Assembly (NCBI GenBank): GCA_037179385.1
Contig: CM074179.1
Span: 1,736,001 to 1,800,000, forward strand
Direction of reading: 5' to 3'
Source of the DNA: Holothuria scabra
Lineage: Eukaryota; Echinodermata; Holothuroidea; Aspidochirotida; Holothuriidae
Length of the DNA stretch: 64,000 nucleotides
Position numbers and translations under genes: made by a program. The first letter of the stretch is position 1. The number at the start of each line of letters is the position of its first letter. The notes beneath the pieces are model-generated. The model did no database searches, was not told the DNA's origin, and worked only from the letters and a program-made list of their open reading frames with translations. Shown in pieces: positions 46,325 through 59,000 of the stretch.

Positions 46325-46440
46325 AGTTATTTTCCGGCCCCGTTACTTTCGCCCCTAGTTTTCCACCCCTGGTTTTTGGGGGCAGAAAACACCGTTTTGA
46401 GGTGGGGGAAGGGGGGGGGGGAGTAACGGCATAAAATGGA
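46325..46440. repeat. Short foldback repeat, GTTACTTTCCGCCCC family (inverted copy)
   Basis: CCGTTACTTTCGCCCC at one end and GGGAGTAACGG at the other, with CACCGTTTTGAGG inside, the reverse complement of CCTCAAAAACGGTG in the copies at 51,826 and 62,224. Confidence 0.6.
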
Positions 46441-46564
46441 AAATCCGCGCGAGTCGAAGTCTTCACAAACTGAAACAAAAAATTTCTTATCAGTGAACGT
46501 CCCTCTTCATATCTTTCACACAAGTCTACAGTCCTCAGTAATTTTGCTGACTTACTCTTCTTTT

Positions 46565-46975
46565 GCTTTTTAAGTGCATTGAAACGGCACATACAAAACA
46601 AAAACTTAAACCGGATCGGGCAAAAACATAAACGCAAACTATTTACAGACTGCTAAATCAAACAGAAAATTATGTTTATTACGGTAATAAGCTATATATA
46701 CAGATATTTACAAAACTATGTACAGAAAATTATGTCCACTACAGTAACAAAGCTATACACAGATATTTACATACTGTGCTTTTTAAGTGCATTGAAACGG
46801 CACATACAAAACAAAAACAAAACTGAAACCGGATCGGGCAAAAACATAAACGCAAAACTATTTACAGACTGCCAAATCAAACAGAAAATTATGTTCATTA
46901 CAGCAATAAGCTACATATACAGACACCCACAAAACTATGTACAGAAAATTATACACACAGATATTTACATACTAT
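46565..46975 (-). repeat. Two ~213-bp direct repeats in the LINE 3' UTR
   Basis: GCTTTTTAAGTGCATTGAAA starts at 46,565 and again at 46,778. The following ACCGGATCGGGCAAAAACAT and ACAGAAAATTATGT phrases repeat in step, and the second copy has a slightly different end. Confidence 0.8.
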
Positions 46976-47012
46976 TTACAACTATTAACAAGCACCTTAC
47001 AGACCCACCCTA

Positions 47013-47527
47013 TTACAAATTGACCACCACACGGTCCCCCCTCACCGAAACGAGTGGACCCCATCGCCTGCCGAATGCCGACCTTGGCAAACGAACGAAG
47101 TCGGACTCAACCCTCAGCCTCACCTCCACCTTCACCGACGCCAGGACGACGTCCGCAGGCTTCCCCATCCCCCTAAAAACAATGTTACATCGGTCTCTCC
47201 ATAAGGCCAGCTTGATGGAGGCCGAAACAAAGGTAAGTATGCCCTGAATACTTGTATTTCATGGCGGGGGTGAAAGACCGTACAAAGCATAATCCTGGCC
47301 GACCGCCCATGTGTTGCACAACGTCAAGCGATCAGTCAGGACTTGGAACCATTCCCAGAGGAGGGCCACAAACCCACACTGCCAAAACACATGTCACACA
47401 CTCTCCCACTTTGTGCATCCAGTGCGTGGGCAAATTCCATCTCCAAGACGCCACCGAAGACGCTTGAGATTAGTAACAATCGCATCATGTGCGATTCGCC
47501 ACAACAGGTCTCGCCTGCGGTAATCTA
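47013..47527 (-). pseudogene. LINE ORF2 C-terminus, out of frame
   Basis: Another frame continues the ORF: LLWRIAHDAIVTNLKRLRW, CPRTGC, HVFWQC (a CCHC-type knuckle at the C-terminus) and VVVNL before TAA at 47,015-47,013, with two TGA codons on the way. It is dead as coding sequence. Confidence 0.65.
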
Positions 47528-48672
47528 ATGATCTGCTGTGGACCACCGCCACACTTCCGACCCTGAAGCATAGTGATTGGATTGGACCTGGCCAACCAAT
47601 TCTTCAAAAACAGCCTGGTATAGGTCTCTTGCACTTAACTGCGAAACGTCCCCAACTCTAGATATAATTAGGAGCGTTTCTCTCATTTGACTGTATGCTT
47701 CCGAGGGCCTCCAGCTGTGGGGTTCACTGTTACTAAACAGGGAGGGAAAGAACCGACGGAATGATAATCCCCCCCCCCCCCTCCAATAACGGACAAAATA
47801 CGCAAAAGGCATTTTGCTGTCTACAGCACTATAAACACACTTGGTCAGGAGAAAACGGAGTTTGGAAGGAAAGTGCACAAGGCCCAACCCACCACGCCTA
47901 ACATCCTGATATACCATCCCTCTTCTTACGAGCTCCGTCTTCCCTGACCATAAAAACCTAAACACAGCCCTCTCGAGACGCAACAGGACACCCTTTGGAG
48001 CAGCCAGAACAGTGCCTGGATACCACAAAAGGGGATAAATAAAACGATTGATAACTGTCACCTTTCCGAACAGGCTAATGTGGCGCGCGTCGAAGTCCTT
48101 CAACCTAGCCTCCACCAGGTCCACTTTCTCATTCCAGGTAAGTAACTCGGTTTGCCCATAACCAAACCATATGCCGTTGATCCTTATGGCGTCATCTACC
48201 CATGATGCAGCGAAGGGCAGTCTTCTTGACCGCCACTTACCTAGGCGAAGTCCTTTGGTCTTACTGGGATTCAGTCTGGCACCTGTGGCTCTTTGAAACT
48301 TAGACAACGTGCCAGTAAGGGCCTTGAAGGAAGCTAGGTCGGAGACTACGCATGTGACGTCATCAGCATACTGAAGGCACTTAACTTCAACACCACCGGG
48401 AATGTGAAAAGGTTGAAACAAAGGCTCTACTTGAAAAGCTCTTGCTAATGATTCACTAAACAATACGTATAGTAATGGTGATAGGGGGCATCCCTGCCGT
48501 ACGCCACGTTGGACACTGAAGGGGTCTGACGGTAGGCCATTAACGATAACCCGACTGTTTACACTATTATACAAAAAGGAGGTCCATTTAACAAAAACTG
48601 GATTCAAACAAAACTTCTTCAAAATTTTAAAGAGGAATCCATGATCAACCATGTCGAAGGCCTTCTCCTCTC
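47525..48672 (-). pseudogene. LINE ORF2: reverse transcriptase fragment
   Basis: The open frame carries GVRQGCPLSPLLYVLFSESL, LQYADDVTCVV (the catalytic YADD), LNPSKTKGLRLG and the thumb-like SLFGKVTVINRFIYPLLWYP segment. The N-terminal RT motifs and any endonuclease are missing because of 5' truncation. The frame ends at a TAG, after which coding resumes in another frame (47,013-47,527). Confidence 0.8.
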
Positions 48673-49139
48673 AAATGAATATTTATAGAGTATGATACGG
48701 TGTTTGCAATCCTTTCAAAATTTATATTCTTCTAATCATCATTGCCGTCATAGGAACTGAGAATTGCACTCATCAGAGGTACAAGGCGAAAAGTATACAA
48801 AAAGCCAAAACCCAACACATGATCTAGTAAACAGAGCTTTACTCAACTGAATATGCATGATATACACTAACGTGAATGCTGAAGATAAGCACACAAAATC
48901 TGATTACCTAATAGCTTTTTTTTCGCATCCAATTTAAAGCTGTGTGCAGTGGAGTAAACATAATGAGCCAGTGTCATCGACTTCAGATTATTTGGGTCTG
49001 TATAAAAGAATGCACAAATGAACATTTGAAAAGTCTATGCGCAATATTTACCCTCTGTGCCCCAGGTCTTCCAAAAGTTGGGTGCATATATTATATCGCA
49101 TTTTTGTGTACAGGTACTGTGTTATTTTTTTCAGGTAGT

Positions 49140-49520
49140 ATTTTTCAAGTTCTTTTTCACGGACAACTTGTATGTGAATAGGAACTTTTCGTCAAACACA
49201 TTCCAGGGGTATATCCCTGGTGGTTTGGGGAGGAGGGCATCGCAAAGTTCCATTCCTCTTACATTTTTGTCTCCCATTGAATAAGTGTCTCACTTTTCAA
49301 AAAGAGAATAAGTCCAGATGTCACTGAGAGGAACAATTTTCTTTTTACAATAGTTTCTACACCCGACATGCCACCGCCTAACTTCACACACAACTTGTAT
49401 GGGACAAAGAAATTTTTTCAAAACACATTCTATGGGTATATCCCATGTGGTTTGGGGATGGGGCATCCCAAAGTTTACTACTCTTGCCTGCAATTCATCT
49501 CCCATTGAATTAGTGTGCAA
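49140..49520. repeat. Two copies of a ~200-bp internal repeat
   Basis: Both halves share CACTTTTCAAAAA, AACTTGTATG, AAACACATTC, GGGTATATCCC and TGGTTTGGGGA in the same order (about 49,140-49,290 and 49,291-49,520). A third copy is at 51,505-51,720. Confidence 0.65.
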
Positions 49521-51504
49521 GTCCATACTACTGGCAAATCTAAACAGGATTTGAGACCCTGTGTTTGACTTTCTATGGACTATTCACTGAAATCAAATAG
49601 TGTAACCACTTCTCAGAAAGATACTGTGACCACTATTCATAGAGGTGGAGCCAGTGACCATGATTAGGTGGTTTTGGAAACTGCCCTGTGGCAAGTTACT
49701 ATGGCCTTTTGTTAAAGAGTCTTGTTAGTTTCAATGTGATTCCACATAGTGAACTGATAGCAAGTTCAATAGCCATGGTGAAAGGGTCTGTACATGAATT
49801 ACACTCAACTAGTGCATTGCATACTGTATAGGTATATGAGGAGCAATTGTGGGAGTTCATTGTAGGACTGAAGTCAGACATACAGCATATTTTCAGTATC
49901 TCAATGGCTATATAAATAGGAGATAACTCTTGATTTCAGTTTTGCAGATTTTTTGAATTGCACTTTTACTTAACGGGCAGTTCTTAATTGTCTCGCGAAG
50001 GAAAACACAAAAAGTATCCAATAAACCTCCCCAGGATAGGCATACTTTACAGTAGCGAGTAATTTTTCAGATCATAATTTTGTTTTTAAAAAAAATTTCT
50101 GTGATCTGGAATGGTGTCCTAACTTAAAATAATACCGATGTTACAAAGAAGACTATAATATTTGTACATATACAAGCAGTGAAGTCGTTCTCATTCTCCT
50201 GTAGTATTTTCAAAAAAGAACTTGTGACAGACATCCATTAATTTATTTCTGTGACACATGTACTGTACATGTGCAAAAATGTGTGCCACAGACAATATTT
50301 GCCATTACTGTTGTTTAATTACTGGAAAAATATCTCAATCAAACTTTCCGTCCTTTAAGGACTGCTATATAAGTGAAAGTTTGCATTTGTTTAAATATAT
50401 CCGCATCCAGGGGTAGAAAAAAAAAAATCTAATTTCCCTTAACTTTAGAATAAAGAGTAACAGGTGTATTATTTCTACATATTTTATTCTTATCTTAAAG
50501 TGATTTTACCCCACCAAGTGCCCATGGTTGGGGTACAAATCAATTCTTCAGTGTTAAAATAAAATGGCATTTTTCGTGGTACTTTTTCAACATTTCAGTT
50601 TTCTACTTCTCTCTTCATGCCTTCAACAACATAACAAAGGCATGGCTGGAAAAAGCAGCAATTTGGGAATGTCATTGCTGGGAAATTTTGGTATTTGGAG
50701 GGAAATTTGACTACTTTTGTACATGTAATCCTGAAGTCTTGTGGAAATTTTGACTTGCTTGCTGGGAAATTTGATTTGCTTGCAGGGAAATTACATTTTT
50801 TTCAGCCCTTATCAAAGGTATGTAAGAAAGTATTGTTGTACCTTCAAAAATTAGTTTGCCATTAAAATATCAAAAGTAGAACGGGTTTTTGGCATACACT
50901 GTATTAACGTGTAGGTCTTCATGAGTATCAGGCTACCTCAATGTATACAACTATGTTGACACAAACCTATAACATAAAAGACCGTTTTAACCTGTTTCAG
51001 CGTAAAAGGACAAGATGTTTCATAGAGAAAGGGAAATATTACGAATAATTGGGCTACTGAATTAGAGAGACAGGTATTTGGAAAAAAAAATATTTCTATC
51101 AGTTTGAGGCAGCCTTACATAAAGTATCTCTCAGAAAGATACTGCATGTCCTTCACATTTAAACATATAGCCAGTATAACTCTTCCTGCGAAGTACTGTT
51201 AAAGGCACTACTGTGTCAACAATAGGCCTAATCTTTTGCTGGTTTGCCATTGTCCAATGCTTCTTTGTTATGAACCAGCCATCTGAGAGAGTGAATCCCT
51301 ATTCAGAAATAGATATCAGTAAGTTAGGTTATTTAGGGAAGTTATTACTAAAGTCTGTGAGGTCACTGCCTGGTCTTCTCATTTACTTTGCATGAGATCA
51401 CAGGCAGGGTGATGAGACAGTAAATAAGGTGAACAATGTGCTAGGAAGCAAATGAGGTTGAAACCCCATTTACATAGATTTACTAATGGTCCCTAGGCTT
51501 AAAT

Positions 51505-51720
51505 CACTTTTCAAAAATAAAATAAGTTCAGATGTCACTAAGAGGAACAAATTTCTGTTAACCGTAGTTTCTAAAATACGCAGGACATGCCCTCCTGCCC
51601 CCAACATTCACAGACAACTTGAATGGGACTAAGAATTTTTTTTCCAAACTCATTCAAACCCCTGATGGTTTGGTGAGGGGTTTTCAAATTCAGTAAACTG
51701 GAACCAAGACTTTCATACAG
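51505..51720. repeat. Third copy of the ~200-bp internal repeat
   Basis: CACTTTTCAAAAATAAAATAAGTTCAGATGTCACTAAGAGGAACAA-like sequence and GATGGTTTGGTGAGG align with 49,291-49,520, more diverged. Confidence 0.6.
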
Positions 51721-51825
51721 CCCTGAAATAAGCTAGCAAATGTTAGTAATACTAGGCCTAGCCTAGGCCTAATAATATCACCTATCAGTGAAAACACTAA
51801 CTATAGCCTTGGTTACAGTTAGTTT

Positions 51826-51935
51826 CCGCCCTCGTTACTTTCCGCCCCTCAAAAACGGTGTTTTCCACCCCTTTCATTTTTAGCAGAAAACATCTTTTTT
51901 GGGGGGGGGGGCGGAAAGTAATGGAATAAAATGTG
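51826..51935. repeat. Short foldback repeat, GTTACTTTCCGCCCC family
   Basis: CGTTACTTTCCGCCCC at one side and GGGGCGGAAAGTAATGG at the other around a 60-bp core; a long G run lies on the right arm. Confidence 0.65.
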
Positions 51936-53997
51936 ATATCAGTGGTAATTTTGTCGAATGAAGATTCCATCAACTTTTCCTTAAGGTTTCAAACTTCGTC
52001 GATGTCTTTTAAGTTTTACTATTCAATGCGACACCCGTCACTGCCATGTTGACGTCTTTCCAAGCAATATTCTCACTGTAGACTTATAGTATACTTATAC
52101 GTACTTACGTACAGGTATACGTTATTCAATGCTGTGAACAATTGTTCATGCATTCAGCATAAGCCTACCTATAGACACACGGACTACTTAGGCATATACT
52201 TAAAAATAACAGAAGTCTGTGACGATACTTGATGTGTACAAAAAGATCTACAATTCATTCTTTTCGACGAGAATTCTGAAACAGTTTTAGACCTATCAAA
52301 AAATTTTATTGTTGTTTTGTCTTTGTGCTAATACCTAATTTTCCAACTTCTTAGATACTTGAGAGTTGCTTTTTGGTTGCTTTTTGCAAATTTTGGTGAG
52401 GAAGATATGATGCCACATTGGCCTTAAATTTGAGCAATAATAAATTTATAAGATTAAAAGAAGATTAATTCAGAGTAAGTACAAACTGAACGATCTTTTT
52501 CAGCACGTGAGATTGACAGGCACAAATATGCAGAGTTCAAGGTAATGAGCAGTTGTCCAGTCTGAAACTAAAAGTCGCCTACTGAGTAATTGTAACATAA
52601 TGAAATTAAAACAATGGAGTTGGAAAAATTGGGCTCATTTCAATACTTCACAAATCATGGACTCTTCCCATAATTCAGGGGTAATGTACATCATCCCCAG
52701 TCCAATTATTACTCTGTGGCATTAGTCCCTCATTTCCTTGGTCCCCTAGGATTGCAGCTTTTAATATCCTGTAAAATTTAACCTAAACCCCCAAGCCTAA
52801 ACTTATTCCCTACCTAGCTATAACCCTAACCAAGAATCATAGCTCTTACTTCTATTCCTGGCAAGGTTGTTAACATATGAAACAAGGAACTAATGAGATA
52901 AAATTATGATTTATATATAGAGGGAGAACTCATAAATTAGTGATGCCACATCCCTACTTGTATGTACACTTCAAACCCACAGCCAGGAGATACAAATTTC
53001 CTTCCCCCTTCCCCCCATGTTCTTTCTTCCATGTGGAATAATGTAGTTTTCAGTACCTTTGGTCTACGTTATTACCTATTTGTGAGAAGTATTCAGCACT
53101 TGGTTGCTGAACCTTGAGCACCATCATCTATTCACCACCCATTCAGAGATAGAAACAAAGTCAAGATGTAGGTATAGACATCTGGCATCTGCATGTTCGT
53201 CATTCATGTAGGTTGACTCAGAGAAGTGTGTTGTGGAAATACTATCATCTATATGCACCACGTCCACCATGAGCATCTTCTTTTGGTTTGTATGTGCCTT
53301 ACTTATGTGGAGGGGGGTGGGCAGATTGGACTATCTCAAAAGCTTGCACTCCCTAATTTACCCAGTAAAAATCCCTCCTACTTTCCACCCGACTCCCTCC
53401 TTTCTTCGTGTTCTTTCAAAAAGAAAAAAAATTTTACTCGCATAAGGCAAAATCCATAACATTGGGGGTCATGACAAAACTGTTAATGACAAACTGGGAT
53501 GGCAACTAACCTATTCCATGGGGTCAGAGGGTCTGTTGCAGGCCACTGGCCAACAAGTCGAGCTGCTATTCAGGAACTTCAAATTTTACAATTATAAATT
53601 GCAGTAAAAAACTTCTGTATGCATGGCTATTTATATTTATATTTAATATTTCTATTTATATTTACCCTTTTAATTGGTCTTTTGTCAAACCCTGAGCAAG
53701 GTCGAGGATATTTCTTTAATTACAAATTTTATATAAACATTCAATTTGCCTCTGGTTTCCTGTAAATTTCATGTTTTTCAAAGCAATTGAAATGTACCTA
53801 AACTGATCCACGCCCTGGCTGATATTTCAACATGGTTTGAGTTAACACTGTAGGAAACAACAACCCGATTCAAGAAAATGATGGAATGTAACAATCGATG
53901 GATATCATGTCAGGGTTTTTTCCAACTATTGAGATGTGGAAACCAAGACACAATGGGTACGGATACACTAAAACCATTCTGTTTATTCAGGAAGAAT
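51936..53997. other. Intergenic part of duplication unit 1
   Basis: No coding region is supported; it is the same in unit 2. Contains ACCTAAACCC/ATAACCCTAACC at 52,790-52,830, too short and irregular to call telomeric. Confidence 0.5.
53982..53987 (-). terminator. Poly(A) signal AATAAA for the P2X7-type gene
   Basis: TTTATT on the plus strand, 11 bases after the TAA stop, so the 3' UTR would be very short; further AT-rich candidates lie at 53,630-53,670. Confidence 0.4.
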
Positions 53998-55354
53998 TTA
54001 CACTGATTTCAAAAGAAATGTTGACATCGGCATAGCATTGGCAAGAACTTCATCTGCATAGGAAAATCCAGTGTATTCAGCATCGGCCTCTGGAAATTTT
54101 AGCCTTATCTGGTACACGGTACAGGATGGTATAGGCGTTCGGTTCCCTTTCCCCATGTGTCCATGTCCCAACTGGGTAAATATCTTGTATACAACATATT
54201 TGTAATGTCTGTAAAGTAAACATTAATATGAAATCGAAGTTAAAAGGCTGAGCTTATTAAATACTGTTTACGATGCTATGGAGCTTGCTGCGTATGACAG
54301 AAAAATGGTCAATTTTGATTTACTTCATGAGAGGGAGATTCCAATTGCAGTATGCTGCCTGTGCATTTTAACAGAAATCATATATACACTTTATTCTCTG
54401 ACATTCACCCATGGATTCCTTTCTTTTCCTTTTTGGGGTTATGAATAACAAACAAGGTGTAACCCATTTGAACTTCAAACCTTACTGACCCAAAATGAGC
54501 TCCACAGAAGAGAATCATCTACCTTATTACTATAACCTATTTGTTGAACAAAATGCAAGCAATGAAATTGGAATGGAGGGTTTGAAAAGATCATGTCAAA
54601 ATGATGCAGAATTGCCAAGTATTGCATTTCTTTGCCAATTTTATAAATCTCCATTTTGTATAGGCTAGTATGTAGCTAACTGACATCTCACGAAGAATAA
54701 TAATATGGGCTAGACTACCCTAAAGGCCCGGGCCTACTTATCTTTTTGCGAAAAACTTACTGAGAACTTTTTCATGCATGGATGATGCAAGAAGAACTGC
54801 CCTCACACTCTTGCTGAGCTAATTACGTTGCTGCAGTGAATTACACAGAAGAGTTTATTGAATTATATACTCACACTAACGTTAGCGTTGTATGCTCCCA
54901 ATACTAGGCTAGTAACTAATACCAGTTGAACGATATTCACGCGCGAACGAAAACAACAGAATGTGTAAAATGATCACGTGCACGGATCTTCCTTCGTTTC
55001 TAATGTAAAAATCACTGACCTATTTTGCAAGTTATCTGACGGCAGATTTCCCTTCGTATGTTGCAGTAGGTTCCATGTAGCGGACAAAGCATCTTCATTT
55101 AGGCAAAGACTCGAGAAACTCCGGTGGCGTGTAACGCATGTGCCCAACACCATTTCCTCTAATTTTCTGATTTCTGTACAGCAAATACCTTCCACCCGCG
55201 AGTCCATTGCTTCACAAAGACAACACTGGCACCAAGCGGTGTTTCCAACCCGTTCGATTTCCAAGTCAGGCTCCTCGTCGCTCGAACCAGTTCTTTCATG
55301 CGGCTGCATTGATTTCTCAGCAGCCATTTTCCGGCTGTAATGTTCTTCCGACAT
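53998..55354 (-). CDS. P2X7-type ballast-domain protein without channel (2 exons)
   Basis: Exon 1 is 55,354-55,020 (335 nt) and exon 2 is 54,208-53,998 (211 nt), joined in phase 2 by AG|GTCAGT and TTTACAG, giving 181 residues. I chose the ATG at 55,354 (ACCATGT context); the frame upstream lacks another protein-like start. Residues 41-84 carry WCQCCLC, GICC, C73, H77 and LCL, and exon 2 carries HYKYVVYKIF, GKGNRTPIPSC, IRLKFP and EYTGF. This order is that of the cytosolic zinc-binding ballast domain at the C-terminus of P2X7 receptors. No transmembrane segment or ATP-binding ectodomain is present, so it is a soluble stand-alone version, a type common in invertebrates. AATAAA lies 11 nt past the stop. 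A partner or ligand cannot be read from sequence; guanine-nucleotide binding has been reported for the P2X7 domain. Confidence 0.8.
54209..55019 (-). other. Intron of the P2X7-type gene
   Basis: 811 bp, GTCAGT...TTTACAG. No nested feature is recognisable. Confidence 0.6.
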
Positions 55355-55824
55355 GGTTGGTTCAAAATCGTACCCCTTTGGCCCTTCCACTTCTTTGAAA
55401 AGTCGGCCATTTTGTACTGTAATTTCGAATCTAAATGACTCTCCCGCAAAACAAATATTGATTCGGATAAAACGGTGCAAAACTTAGGCCTATTAGTAGA
55501 AAGTTCGGAGCGATGTGGAACGTTGGAATAGATTAGATACACGTAACGTGTATATTGTGTGAGTGATCATGCGTTGGTCCCAACGGCGAATAGAATCTAT
55601 GCGAGTGCTGTTTGGTGAGTGAGCGGCGTTCGACTCGTTTGATTGATTTGCCACGATGACGTCAATAGTTTGTTGTTGAAACGGTGATTTTGTGAAAATA
55701 TTAGCCAATTTGTAAGTTAAATTTGTCTTTGGCTAAAATTCGGCCGGAAGAGCTTTTGCAATGTTTGGATTGAGAACAAAATGTTTCCCAGGGTTAAATT
55801 CCAATCGAAACCATTTGGAAAAGT

Positions 55825-56075
55825 TGAATGGTTCTGAATGGACCCGAATGGACCTGAATGGTCTCAAATGGATTTCAAATGGTATATGAATGGAAATGTA
55901 CATCTGAATGGTTTTCTGATCGCATACCTGAATGGAATGCAAATGGTTCACGATTGGTTTTGGTGTTCGCAAATGGTTCAAACTGGAAACCATTCGGTGA
56001 ATTGTATATATTATGTACATCAATGGAACATGTCCAGTTCAACATGCATGTACATGGTGCAAATGGTCAAGTTGT
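55825..56075 (+). repeat. ~10-bp periodic GAATGG repeat
   Basis: CTGAATGGAC, CCGAATGGAC, CTGAATGGTC, TCAAATGGAT, TTCAAATGGT and so on: at least eight units in 10-bp register to about 55,905, then spaced AAATGGTTC copies up to 56,070. It lies about 0.5 kb upstream of the P2X7-type gene. Confidence 0.75.
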
Positions 56076-59000
56076 CTGTTGGTGTAAGCCAACCTGTTGC
56101 AAATTCATTTGAAAGGATATGTAAAGCTCAATGAAACAAATAAGTTATAGCCAACTGGATTTGATACATCTCTCACAATTTGTACACTGGTACAATTGAA
56201 GGTGTAGACAGGAAAGTAAGAAACTTTGTATTAACCTAAACCAGTTTAGATTCTTCTCAGCCTGAATATTTCCCTGATCATTTCCCCAGGCACATTTTAC
56301 TTTTGGAGGGGCGGGGCACACTTATCAAATTTTGTGGGGCTCAAATGAACTGGGGGTTACAGTAAAGCCGTCCATAGCAACTCGAGTACGCAACAACCCC
56401 TGGATTTCCCTGAAAATTTTAGCTTCAGTTTTCCCTAACAAGTATAAACCCCCATACCTTGGAAAGGATACACAGAGATACTGTAATGCACAGCACGGAT
56501 ATCAGCTGGAATAGGAAATTCTTCTTGCCATTCCAGTACCCGACCCACGCCCGAGACCTCTTGACTCCCTTCCCCACTCCACTTTCTGGCATTTTCTTAG
56601 CCCGTACTTGATATCCTCGTATACCCCAACAACACTTTGAAATTTTGTAGTTGTAGCTTTGCAGCCTGGTATCATCTACAGTCCAGAGGCACAACCTCCT
56701 CAATTATTGTACTCATTTCTTCTCTCCATTTTCTCCATACACAATTCCAATCCCCCTCCCCACCCCATCATGCTGATGCATATCTTTGTTGCCTTTCAAG
56801 TTGCTCATCCTTATGATAACCGTGACACTGAATAGGATCAAAGCACAATGCAATGCTTGTTCGAATGAAGCTATTACGTAATAGCTTGGCATGCACACAA
56901 AGCATGATACAGCTCTGCACCATACAAAGCTCACAGATGCTGTACACCCATGTGTATATCACATGTACAGTACAATGTAACAAAATAGGCGCGGGCACAG
57001 CTAGTACATACAAGAGCTATGGTACTTACACTACAGAGGGTGCATGCTATGCAGTGGTGTGCAGGTGTCGTGAATTCAAGAAACGTGAAGTGAAAGGGCA
57101 AGACTGCTTTCCTTAGAGGACTTTCAGGAAATGCTGAAGCACAGTAAGTAAAGGAACATGTTTTCAAACTATTGCATCGGAGAGGCCAATAAGCAATGAA
57201 CAAATGTTAGTGAAAATTAAGAGCCAAAGGCTGCATCAATTAATGGGTGCTGCTGTGTTAACAGTCAGGCCTAATGTTTATAGTAGCGGTTCCACAAGAC
57301 AATTCGTAGCACTTAGTACTGTAGTACTAACGTTAGTAGTATACAAAGACAAACGGTAATTTATGAAGCAGACCGTTTTGCTGGGTGGGGGGGGGGGGGG
57401 GGGTGGATATTTTATAGCCTACAAGGAGAAGAGGGATGGACATATTATATGCTAATAATACACGCAAAACCCTCTACAAAGACAACCAAGCCTAATTTTA
57501 TTGGATCCAAGTTCATTAACCAAATTTAGGGTTTTGAAAAGTCATAGGCCTATTAACTGGCCTCAGCCTAGTCATATTCAAAATAGTTGACCCCAGATCA
57601 TGGTAAAATTTAAAGTTGGAGTAAAATGTTTTTTCTTTCCTTGGGGGGGGGGGTGGGGGTTGGTTATGAAGACTGTCGCTTTCCTTTTGGGTGCTGACTC
57701 AAAAATAACAGGATGGAAAAGGAATTGCTTTTTGCATGTTTCCATCTTTATCTGTAAGTAAACTTCTGTAGCATCGGGCCTTAATAATAAACAGGTACAC
57801 AATTTGTTGTAGGCCTAGGCCTATATTTATTTGTGTGCGTATGGTAAATAATTAGTTTTTGAATTCAACTAAGTCTCCATATATGGCCTCTAGCAAAATT
57901 TGACTGCAGGCCTAGGCCTATACCACAGTCCCAAACAAACAGAGACACCGTCTTTAAAAAAAACAAAAGCAGTCACCCCAAGTAGTGTAGTAGACTGTCT
58001 TGTTCCATGATTGGCTGTTTAGAGTTATGTGACATTGTTTCTCTTCAAATATGAAATTTACTGCTTGGTTTACCCAGAATATGCAATATTGAAGTCTAAA
58101 CATATGATGAAAGATACTTTGAAGATAAGAACAAAATCGTGATGCTTAGCTGTTGCTTTTAAAAAAAAATTTTTTTTTTTTTTTTGGGGGGGGGGGGGGC
58201 TGTTCTTGACCTTAAAAGCTTAAGTCTTTTATCAAGAACATTTTACCCTTTAAAACCAATTTTGTTGTAGAACTTTTTATATACTTTAAAAATTTTATTT
58301 TTCATTTCCCAAACAGAATGACATCATAGTGAAACTGTCTCCTGCTTGTCCTGCACAGCTGATGGAGTTATTTTTCAGTGTCTTAAATACTTTTCATTGA
58401 TGTCTGGACTGCTGTGTACCATGCAGCAGAGTCAAGCAAGCAGTCAAGTGAGTGAGGAAATTGTACTGCATACATGGAGCCATGGACTGAACAAGTTTTC
58501 CTGCTATTGAACTGTGACACCAGTGTACTGGTAACCTTTTATGGCCTGCTTCCTTTTGAATTGTGATTTTCTTGTTTGAAACTACAAAGCCTGTTTTCGT
58601 TATCACATAATATGAGCAGTCCTGATTGTTGAATTATAACATATCTATGACATGCAGGCTTTACCTTTTGATGTTCTTGCTGTGGAGTGAGAATGAGTCC
58701 TGAGGTTGGAGAACTACAGAAAAGTGTTGAAGTAGATACTGTACTGTAAAGCAGTTACAGGACAACTTATGAGAGGCATCTTTGAATTGACCACAACACT
58801 CAAAAAGATATTTGCTACAGATGGCTACGGACCAGTACCGATTTACAAAGGAAATGCTGGTGTCCTAGTTTTTGTGCCTCATTTATTGTAATCTGATAAA
58901 TTGAACGGTATTGTTTAAACTGTCAGGATGATGTAATTAAGAAGTGTTGAATCCTTGGTGTGGAATAAATGGGAGGATCGGACGAAGAACACAGCCATTG

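Larger units (their letters stand above)
46565..48672 (-). mobile_element. 5'-truncated L1/Tx1-like LINE
   Basis: Starts abruptly (minus strand) at EEKAFDMVDHGFL, within RT motif A, and runs through RT and the C-terminal region to a 3' UTR with two ~213-bp direct repeats. Truncation at the 5' end is normal for LINEs. The clade call is from the C-terminal pattern (SLFGKVTVINRF, FLWSGKTELVRR, GGLGLVHF), which resembles Tx1/L1 elements. Confidence 0.75.

Noticed and set aside
46672..47247. A 191-codon plus-strand frame
   Set aside because: It is antisense to the LINE 3' UTR and ORF2 end, and its repetitive sequence reflects the 213-bp UTR duplication.
52790..52835. ACCTAAACCC and ATAACCCTAACC, telomere-like
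   Set aside because: Only a few irregular units occur; both duplication copies have them and no array is present.
54978..55398. Plus-strand frames opposite the P2X7-type exon
   Set aside because: They are antisense to an exon with clear domain cysteines and a phase-matched partner exon.
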